This document shows positions 7,255 to 11,508 of a stretch of 11,508 bases of DNA, piece after piece. Position numbers and translations under genes: made by a program. The stretch is taken from NCBI GenBank assembly GCA_014361165.1, contig JACIWD010000136.1:1-11508 (forward strand). Reading direction: 5' to 3'. Each line of letters begins with the position of its first letter. Within the stretch, counting starts at the first letter, position 1. The DNA is from Candidatus Mnemosynella bozhongmuii. Lineage in GTDB: Archaea > Halobacteriota > Archaeoglobi > Mnemosynellales > Mnemosynellaceae. The notes beneath the pieces are model-generated. The model did not search any database. It worked only from the letters and a program-made list of their open reading frames with translations, and was not told the origin of the DNA.

Positions 7255-7318
7255 TGTGGTTCCGCCCACCGACCCGGGATCATGCTTTTCACCCGGGCGT
7301 GGGAAGGCGGAACCATGA
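7255..7318 (-). ncRNA. Putative H/ACA-type guide sRNA
   Basis: On the minus strand this reads as one GC-rich hairpin with the parts of an archaeal H/ACA RNA. The lower stem is GGUUCCGCC/GGCGGAACC (9 bp, plus bases 7306-7314 and 7258-7266). The pocket strands are UUCCCACG (5' side) and UCGGUG (3' side). The upper stem is CCCGGG/CCCGGG (6 bp). The apical loop is UGA-AAAGC-AUGAU, which allows U-U and tandem sheared G-A/A-G pairs as in an L7Ae-binding K-loop. ACA (plus 7255-7257) follows the lower stem directly. The upper stem is 15 nt from ACA, within the 14-16 nt rule, and the K-loop sits 6 bp above the pocket, also as known for the class. The guide arms predict a target CACCGA-UN-CGUGGGAA or a subset. 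Weak point: CAC/GUG in the pocket could pair with each other. The 3' end abuts the tgt stop codon. Confidence 0.6.
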
Positions 7319-7336
7319 TGAAGTTTTATTTCTCCC

Positions 7337-7344
7337 TTAAAAAA
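7337..7344 (-). promoter_or_regulatory. TATA box for the putative H/ACA RNA
   Basis: TTTTTTAA on the minus strand is centred about 25 bases upstream of the predicted RNA 5' end near 7315, which is the normal archaeal spacing. The BRE position (GTGAG) is only a moderate match. Confidence 0.45.
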
Positions 7345-7382
7345 CTCACCTGTCCCGTCATTTCAAGATTCGGAGAAAAGAC

Positions 7383-7396
7383 ATAAATAAATAAAT
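7383..7396 (+). promoter_or_regulatory. A/T-rich promoter element for the mini-ORF and oxidoreductase
   Basis: A run of TAAA units (ATAAATAAATAAAT) is centred about 24-26 bases before the ATG at 7413. It is consistent with a leaderless transcript that starts at that ATG and continues into the molybdopterin gene. No other clear TATA box lies between 7396 and 7545. Confidence 0.45.
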
Positions 7397-7412
7397 CCCC
7401 GGATTCTCTTTT

Positions 7413-7526
7413 ATGGAAGATTTTAAGAGGAGGATTCCCGAAGTTATGAAGAGTTCTGGAAAACCCATGAGGCCTGGAGAGGCAGCAAAAGAGCCCGGAA
7501 TGGACTCAAAGGAGATAGTGCTCTGA
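7413..7526 (+). pseudogene. Truncated winged-helix-like mini-ORF
   Basis: A 37-codon ORF beginning MEDFKRRIPEVMKSSGKPMR and continuing PGEAAKEPGMDSKEIVL before TGA. It resembles the first half of small (about 60-70 residue) winged-helix proteins whose pattern, as I recall it, is helix, GKPLRPGEIAEALG, DSKEVSKAIKKLKKEG, then SPKRCYY. The second half is absent here and the usual LG turn reads PG, so it looks decayed. A single frameshift near 7515 would open another 19 codons (SALKEEADALVQRLHERLL) running into the next gene, but these do not match the expected recognition helix and wing well. It may be a remnant, or a short expressed leader peptide. It lies 18 bases upstream of, and in the same frame as, the oxidoreductase. 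Confidence 0.4.
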
Positions 7527-7530
7527 AAGA

Positions 7531-7535
7531 GGAGG
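7531..7535 (+). promoter_or_regulatory. Shine-Dalgarno site supporting the TTG start
   Basis: GGAGG, 9 bases before TTG at 7545, decides the start of the molybdopterin oxidoreductase. No in-frame ATG lies between the TGA at 7524 and this TTG. The next ATG (7560) would cut off the first iron-sulfur cysteine. Confidence 0.65.
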
Positions 7536-7544
7536 CTGACGCTC

Positions 7545-9443
7545 TTGTTCAGCGTCTGCATGAGAGATTGCTTTGACACCTGCTCCATCATTTCGGAGAT
7601 CAGAGATGGAGTTCTGAAAGTCCGGGGAAATCCGGAGCATCCCATTACCTCCGGTTTTCTCTGCGAGAAGGGAAATCTCCTTCCCAAATGGTTTCACAGC
7701 GATGAAAGGTTGAGAGAACCGCTCATAAGAGAGAGCTTCGATGAAGAGTTCCATTCTGTTAGCTGGGATGAGGCTCTTTCCTTAGTTGCATCGAAGATGA
7801 AGGAAACTCTCAACTTATCTGGTCCTGAGAGCATTCTCGCATATTACTACGCCGGTGACAGAGGAATTGTTAATTCTCTTTTCCCTCTTCGCCTCTTTCA
7901 TTATCTCAACGCTTCTGTGATTGATGATGGAATCTGCTCCCGGGCTGGAAAGGAGGCTCTCACAGACATTTACGGAAGTTTTCACGGAATGGACCCGGAG
8001 AGATTGAGGGAACAGAAGCTGATCATCTACTGGGGATTAAATCCACTGTGGACGAATCTTCATGGATATGTGATCGCAAAGAAATACGGGCTCGAAAGAT
8101 GGGTTGTTGATGTTTTCAGAACCGAGACAGCAAAAAGATGCGAGAGATTCATCCAGATAAAGCCGGAAAGCGATGTATGGCTCGCTCTTGGAATCGCGAA
8201 AGTCATAGTTGAGAATGAGCTCTATGACAGAGATTTCATAAAAGACAGGGTCTTCGGATTTGAGGAGTTCAGAGAATATCTGGAAAGGATCTCTCCTGAA
8301 GAGGTCTGCAAGGAGAGTGGAGTGGAGAGGGAGATGCTCGAAGAAATCTCCTTCGAATATGCTGAAAAGAGAGGAGTCATTCACATTGGACTGGGATTTC
8401 AGAGAACTCTGAACGGAGGAGAGAGTGTCAGAGCAATCTCCATGCTTCCAGCACTTGTAGGGCATCCAAGAGGCTTCATCTACAGCCATTCAATTGATAA
8501 GAGCTATGCTGAAGGTGTGCATCTGAGGAGAGGAGAGTTGAAAAAGATCCCTCAGATGAAGATTGCTGAGGCAATAGAGAATGGAGATGTGAGGTTCCTC
8601 TACATTTACAATTCAAACCCTCTTGCATCCCTTCCAAATCAGAACCGTCTCAGAAAGGCGATTGCTGAAAACGACGTTTTTGTTGTCCTCCATGACCTCT
8701 TCATGAACGAGACTGCGATGTTCTCGCATGTTGTTCTTCCTGCGAGCACCTTTTTTGAGAGGTTTGATATTGCGGATTCCTTCCATCATCATTACATTTC
8801 AGTAAATCAGCCCGTCACAAGATTGTGCGGAAAGAGCAACAGCGAGGTAACAAGAGAGCTGAGCAGAAAGCTGGGATTGAGCGAACCGGCTCTCTTTGAG
8901 AGTGATGAGAGTGTCGCAAGAAATGTCCTGAGGATGAATGGAATCGAATATGAGGAGCTCATGAGGAGAGGATTTGTGAAGATAGAAAGGAGGGATGATG
9001 TTTACGAGACTGAGAGTGGAAAAATAGAGTTTTTATCAAGGAGAGCGATGAAAAGAGGACTCAAACCGTTTCCAGAGGCGTTAAAGGTTGAGAAAAAAGG
9101 TCTCAGACTTCTGACGCCAACATGGAAATTCTCGATAACCAGCCAGTACAGAGAGATTCACGGAAAGGAGGACAGGAATGTTTATTTAAACCCGGAAGAT
9201 GCGAGAGAGAGGGGTTTGAGAGATGGAGATGCCGTTGAAGTCTTCAATGAGAATGGAAGTATTAAGAGAGTTTTGAGAATTTCAGAGGATCTTCCAAGAG
9301 GCGTTGCGGTCATCTACAAATCATTTCCTCTGAATAAAGGTGAGGAAAATCTCAATTTTCTGACTTCGGATAGAGTAAACGAGCTCTACGGGAATGCCTC
9401 CACCTTTAACTCCTCTTTTGTTGAGATAAGGAAAGTCAGCTGA
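7545..9443 (+). CDS. Molybdopterin (Mo/W-bisMGD) oxidoreductase with N-terminal 4Fe-4S domain
   Basis: DMSO-reductase/formate-dehydrogenase superfamily (COG0243-like) catalytic subunit, 632 residues. Cys5, Cys9, Cys13 and Cys40 (C-x3-C-x3-C-x26-C, in VCMRDCFDTC and GFLCEKG) form the 4Fe-4S site. Cys131 in DGICSRAGKEA sits where this group has its Mo/W-ligand cysteine. Central pterin-binding parts include IYWGLNPLWTN, IHIGLGFQRT and LYIYNSNPLAS. The C-terminal dinucleotide-binding domain is about residues 520-600 (LTPTWKFSITSQ, YLNPEDARERGLRDGD). There is no Tat signal, so it is probably cytoplasmic. It starts at TTG with a GGAGG site; starting later would lose Cys5. No electron-transfer or membrane-anchor subunit is adjacent, and the substrate cannot be deduced. 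It belongs to the widespread uncharacterised CPRDCxDTC group that includes acetylene-hydratase and thiosulfate/polysulfide-reductase relatives. Its 3' end overlaps the convergent membrane-protein gene by 8 bases. Confidence 0.9.
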   Translation: MFSVCMRDCFDTCSIISEIRDGVLKVRGNPEHPITSGFLCEKGNLLPKWFHSDERLREPLIRESFDEEFHSVSWDEALSLVASKMKETLNLSGPESILAYYYAGDRGIVNSLFPLRLFHYLNASVIDDGICSRAGKEALTDIYGSFHGMDPERLREQKLIIYWGLNPLWTNLHGYVIAKKYGLERWVVDVFRTETAKRCERFIQIKPESDVWLALGIAKVIVENELYDRDFIKDRVFGFEEFREYLERISPEEVCKESGVEREMLEEISFEYAEKRGVIHIGLGFQRTLNGGESVRAISMLPALVGHPRGFIYSHSIDKSYAEGVHLRRGELKKIPQMKIAEAIENGDVRFLYIYNSNPLASLPNQNRLRKAIAENDVFVVLHDLFMNETAMFSHVVLPASTFFERFDIADSFHHHYISVNQPVTRLCGKSNSEVTRELSRKLGLSEPALFESDESVARNVLRMNGIEYEELMRRGFVKIERRDDVYETESGKIEFLSRRAMKRGLKPFPEALKVEKKGLRLLTPTWKFSITSQYREIHGKEDRNVYLNPEDARERGLRDGDAVEVFNENGSIKRVLRISEDLPRGVAVIYKSFPLNKGEENLNFLTSDRVNELYGNASTFNSSFVEIRKVS

Positions 9444-9669
9444 AATAGAGATTTACGAGATTTATGAACGTGACAATAAGATTCAGAGACATGAAGACAA
9501 TGTCTCCGAGCTGAAAGGCGTGATAGAAGAGAAGGAGTGATGCGGAAATGAAAAGAAGAAGAACGCCTCTGCTGAGATTGCATTTTCTTCTTTTAACAGT
9601 CCCAACCATTTCATAGCCAAATCCCAGAGTTATGAGAATGAGCCCGAGAATTCCTATGTAATCGCTCAT
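9436..9669 (-). CDS. Small PQ-loop/SemiSWEET-like membrane protein
   Basis: 77 residues, nearly all hydrophobic, with three predicted membrane helices: about 3-20 (YIGILGLILITLGFGYEM), 34-52 (SRGVLLLFISASLLLFYHA) and 56-75 (DIVFMSLNLIVTFINLVNLY). A short basic loop VKRRKCNLS lies between the first two. The arrangement (helix, basic loop with a Ser, helix, a GD turn, then a helix with two Asn) resembles SemiSWEET/PQ-loop or LAB_N-type three-helix units, which act as dimeric small-solute carriers. This is a resemblance call. A purine-rich AGGGGG lies about 10 bases before the ATG. It is the last gene of a three-gene unit with an upstream membrane protein and a winged-helix regulator. Its 3' end overlaps the oxidoreductase gene in antisense by 8 bases. 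Confidence 0.7.
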   Translation of the reverse strand: MSDYIGILGLILITLGFGYEMVGTVKRRKCNLSRGVLLLFISASLLLFYHAFQLGDIVFMSLNLIVTFINLVNLYFS

Positions 9670-9683
9670 CTTTTAGACCCCCT

Positions 9684-9947
9684 TCACATTCCAAAAGCGG
9701 AAATGGCAATTCTCAATACCACGAGAGACCATCCCACCGCAACAACAAACCAGAGAACCTTTCTCGAGAACTCTGCAATTCCAAGAAAGATTGTAAGTAG
9801 CAGAAGAATTCCCACAGATGACTCCAGAGTGGATGGAAGATCTGTTCCTATGATTTTCTCAAAGAGGCTCACAATCCAGTGTCCGGCCATCGAGGAGAAA
9901 GTGCTCAGAAAACCAACCACTGCTTCGAATGAGCTCTCCTCCAGCAT
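9684..9947 (-). CDS. Small membrane protein of unknown function
   Basis: 87 residues, not recognised. It has a soluble or amphipathic N-terminal half (FEAVVGFLSTFSSMAGHWIVSLF) that might form a re-entrant or third helix. Two clear membrane helices follow: about 45-60 (VGILLLLTIFLGIAEF) and 64-84 (LWFVVAVGWSLVVLRIAISAF), with SRK between them. Its ATG directly follows the stop codon of the winged-helix gene (TGAATG), so translation is probably coupled. The downstream SemiSWEET-like gene starts 14 bases after its stop. No motif points to a role; a membrane target or sensor for the co-encoded regulator is one possibility. Confidence 0.65.
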   Translation of the reverse strand: MLEESSFEAVVGFLSTFSSMAGHWIVSLFEKIIGTDLPSTLESSVGILLLLTIFLGIAEFSRKVLWFVVAVGWSLVVLRIAISAFGM

Positions 9948-10256
9948 TCATCTCACTCCGGTTTTTCTGAGCTTCTTTTTTGTGCTTTTAATAAAACTCA
10001 GGATGCTCTCTCCTTTCTGTGTGAGGAAGTAATACTCCTTTTTAATTTCATCCTCCTCAACAGTCTTTGAAACCAAACCGTAGTTCATCAGTTCCTCCAG
10101 CCTTTTCCTGAAAATTGATTCATCCTCTGTTCCGCTTTCTTCCATCCACTTCTTAATATCTGCTCTTCCAAGCTTTTCAAGAGCTTCAAGCATTTCAAGA
10201 TTTCCCGAAGAGCTCGTCAAAAATGAGATGATTCTCCTTTCCTCTTTTCCCCACAT
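9948..10256 (-). CDS. Winged-helix DNA-binding protein, predicted transcriptional regulator
   Basis: 102 residues from the ATG at 10256. It shows a helix-turn-helix (LGRADIKKWMEESG, then SIFRKRLEELMNYGLVSK) followed by a wing and the typical ending YYFLTQKGESILSFI, where LTxKG is common to ArsR/PadR/MarR-like winged helices. A basic tail KSTKKKLRKTG closes it. The frame is open 25 codons further upstream (ATG at 10331), but those codons lie within the 3' end of the HAD gene. A TATA box centred about 30 bases before 10256 supports the shorter, nearly leaderless start. It leads a unit with two small membrane proteins, so it probably controls its own operon. The ligand is unknown. Confidence 0.8.
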   Translation of the reverse strand: MWGKEERRIISFLTSSSGNLEMLEALEKLGRADIKKWMEESGTEDESIFRKRLEELMNYGLVSKTVEEDEIKKEYYFLTQKGESILSFIKSTKKKLRKTGVR

Positions 10257-10281
10257 AACATTATTCTCTTTTTTTAACCAT

Positions 10282-10884
10282 CTATTTAAGCGTAACCCAT
10301 TTTTTGAGTCTCTCTCTGAGCTCTCTCCCATCTCTGAAATGAATTGTCTTCATCCCGAGTTTTCTTGCTGGTTTGAGAAACTCCTCTCTGTCGTCGATGA
10401 ATATGAGTTCTGAAGCCCTCATATTCGCCTTTCTTATAAGAAGCTCGTAAATTCTTCTCTCCGGTTTCTTCATTCCAACTTCGTGAGAGAAGACTCCATC
10501 TTCAAAATATCTGAGAAATCCGTAATTTCTCTCCAGGAATTCATTCCTCTCTTCTGTGCTGTCTGAGAGGAAGAACAGCCTGTATCCATTTCTCTTCAGC
10601 TCTTCAAGCAGTTCAAAAACTTCTTTTCTCGGTCTGTAACATTCATGCCAGATTTTTGAGGCCTCAGCGACATCAACGGAATCTCCCCACAATCTTCTTG
10701 CGGATTCCCAGAACTCCTCCTTTGAGATCTCCCCTCTTCTGTATCTCTCACCGAGCTCTCCCATGAGAACTTCTTCAACTCTCTTCTCCTCTATCCCAAA
10801 TCTCCTCGAGATTTTTTTAATTGCCTCTGCAGTTCCGTTGGTGAACAGGACTCCCCCTATGTCAAAAACCACTCCCCTGATCAT
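10282..10884 (-). CDS. HAD-superfamily hydrolase (probable phosphatase)
   Basis: 200-residue cytoplasmic HAD phosphatase-like protein, of usual size. Motif I is VVFDIGGVL (nucleophile Asp8; the second acidic position is Gly, as in YihX-like FDxGxVL members). Motif II is LFFLSDS, motif III is the Lys in VGMKKPERRIY, and motif IV is LIFIDDREEF. A helical cap domain lies between motifs I and II (about residues 18-85). The set of four motifs indicates a working phosphatase; sugar phosphates or nucleotides are common substrates in the family, but none can be assigned. It starts 3 bases after the aminopropyltransferase stop and is therefore in the same operon, without an obvious Shine-Dalgarno site of its own. 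Confidence 0.88.
   Translation of the reverse strand: MIRGVVFDIGGVLFTNGTAEAIKKISRRFGIEEKRVEEVLMGELGERYRRGEISKEEFWESARRLWGDSVDVAEASKIWHECYRPRKEVFELLEELKRNGYRLFFLSDSTEERNEFLERNYGFLRYFEDGVFSHEVGMKKPERRIYELLIRKANMRASELIFIDDREEFLKPARKLGMKTIHFRDGRELRERLKKWVTLK
10283..10289 (-). promoter_or_regulatory. TATA box for the winged-helix operon
   Basis: CTTAAATAG on the minus strand (core TTAAATA), about 26 bases before an expected start near 10260. It overlaps the TAG stop codon of the HAD gene, so the operon promoter is embedded in the end of the upstream gene. Confidence 0.55.
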
Positions 10885-10887
10885 ATT

Positions 10888-11508
10888 TCAACCATCCTGG
10901 GAAATAGAGAGGTGGGAGAGGAAAGAGGTGTTGAAAAGACATCTGTGGAGTTCTCTTGTGTAGAATTTTGTCTCCACAATGCTCTTGTTCCTGATTTCCT
11001 CCGGATCTCTTCCCATGCTTCCCACCGAATAACACCAGAAGAATCCAGGGTAGATGAGAGTGACTCCCCAGTATGTTTTCACGAGCGGAAAAGAGTTCTT
11101 CATTCCGCTGACAACTGTTTCCATCTCCCTCTTCTGAACTATCGGAGACTCCGCCTGAGCGACAACAAAGCCATCCTCATTCAAGACAGCTTTCAGAGAT
11201 GAGTAGAAACTTTCCGTGTAAAGAACCTTTCCGGGTCCAACCGGATCGGGTCCATCAATGATCACAACATCATATTTCTCCTTCGATTTTCTCACAAATT
11301 CCGAACCATCTTCGTGATGAATTCTCACTCTCTCATCATCAAAGGAATCAGCATGAATTGATTTTAGATATCTTCTCGCAACTTTTATTACCTCCGCATC
11401 TATTTCAACAAGATCAACCCTCTCAACATCATATTTCAGAACCTCTCGAAGAGTTCCGCCATCCCCTCCACCTATTATCAAAACATTTCTTGGAGACTCA
11501 TGAGCATG
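10888..11508 (-). CDS. speE: Spermidine-synthase-family aminopropyltransferase, N-terminus outside window
   Basis: Transfers an aminopropyl group from decarboxylated SAM to a polyamine acceptor (putrescine, agmatine or longer polyamines in thermophilic archaea). The frame is open to the right edge (HAHESPRN precedes VLIIGGGDGG), so roughly 80-90 N-terminal residues are missing. Visible landmarks: the cofactor-binding GGGDGGTLREV, the acidic ribose contact LVEIDAEV, HHEDGSEFV, the catalytic region VIIDGPDPVGP, the gatekeeping-loop region LYTESFY, QAESPIV, and the C-terminal FYTRELHRCLFNT. The segment DGPDP differs from the more usual DSTDP/DSSDP but keeps both aspartates. It is first in this window of an operon with the HAD phosphatase. 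The acceptor amine cannot be judged without the N-terminal domain. Confidence 0.92.
   Translation of the reverse strand, partial: HAHESPRNVLIIGGGDGGTLREVLKYDVERVDLVEIDAEVIKVARRYLKSIHADSFDDERVRIHHEDGSEFVRKSKEKYDVVIIDGPDPVGPGKVLYTESFYSSLKAVLNEDGFVVAQAESPIVQKREMETVVSGMKNSFPLVKTYWGVTLIYPGFFWCYSVGSMGRDPEEIRNKSIVETKFYTRELHRCLFNTSFLSHLSISQDG

Noticed and set aside
7257..7315. GC-rich hairpin as a rho-independent-style terminator of tgt
   Set aside because: Archaeal termination relies on T-runs rather than hairpins, no T-run follows on the plus strand within the expected distance, and the multi-part fold with K-loop and ACA fits a structured RNA better.
7255..7320. The same hairpin as a tRNA gene
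   Set aside because: No cloverleaf, anticodon arm or T-loop sequence can be drawn; it folds as a single long hairpin.
7315..7321. ATGATGA on the plus strand as a box C of a C/D sRNA
   Set aside because: No box D (CTGA) or D'/C' pair follows at a suitable distance.
7383..7396. TAAA repeat as a tandem repeat or the start of a repeat array
   Set aside because: It is only about three units long and its position fits an A/T-rich promoter element. No CRISPR-like spaced repeats occur anywhere in the window.
7524..7526. TGA between the mini-ORF and the oxidoreductase as a selenocysteine or readthrough codon
   Set aside because: The upstream residues look like a winged-helix fragment rather than part of the enzyme, and a GGAGG site with a TTG start follows, giving a family-typical N-terminus.
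10257..10331. Longer N-terminus for the winged-helix gene starting at 10331
   Set aside because: The extra 25 codons lie inside the HAD gene, and a TATA box at 10283-10289 would place the transcript start after that ATG.

Overview
The window looks like hyperthermophilic euryarchaeal chromosome. The clearest lineage marker is an intact O-phosphoseryl-tRNA(Cys) synthetase (SepRS), which is known from methanogens, Archaeoglobales and their relatives. Other archaeal signs are TATA-box promoters about 25 bases upstream of starts, some leaderless starts, Shine-Dalgarno sites of GGAGG/GGTGATC type, purine-loaded coding strands with mostly AGA/AGG arginine codons, and tight ATGA start/stop overlaps. 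An Archaeoglobales-type organism fits best (SepRS plus a bacterial-type tRNA-guanine transglycosylase), but this is inference.

Layout, left to right. (1) 2-2244, plus strand: the 3' part of a phosphoglucosamine/phosphohexose mutase, overlapping a THUMP-domain SPOUT-like RNA methyltransferase candidate. (2) 2210-5981, minus strand: a four-gene operon read leftwards, made of a zinc-ribbon membrane protein, a small PH-like protein, sepS and an MFS transporter. The MFS gene overlaps the methyltransferase gene tail to tail by 35 bases. (3) 5982-6054: a divergent promoter built around one near-palindromic TATA element. (4) 6055-7254, plus strand: a bacterial-family tRNA-guanine transglycosylase with a pocket signature resembling queuine-using enzymes of the Chlamydia type. 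(5) 7255-7318: a GC-rich hairpin that, read on the minus strand, has the parts of an archaeal H/ACA guide RNA (9-bp lower stem, pocket, 6-bp upper stem, K-loop, terminal ACA at 15 nt) and its own TATA box. (6) 7413-9443, plus strand: a truncated winged-helix-like mini-ORF, then a molybdopterin/4Fe-4S oxidoreductase. (7) 9436-10256, minus strand: a three-gene unit of winged-helix regulator, two-to-three-helix membrane protein and PQ-loop/SemiSWEET-like membrane protein. (8) 10282-11508, minus strand: a HAD-family phosphatase directly downstream of a spermidine-synthase-family aminopropyltransferase that runs off the right edge.

Several neighbours concern RNA maturation or translation (THUMP/SPOUT protein, SepRS, TGT, the putative H/ACA RNA). 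They lie in different transcription units, so the grouping may be chance. The points most worth checking are the unannotated H/ACA-like RNA and the unusual TGT. No insertion sequence, CRISPR array, tRNA gene, rRNA gene or prophage signal was seen, and no gene-free stretch exceeds 300 bases.
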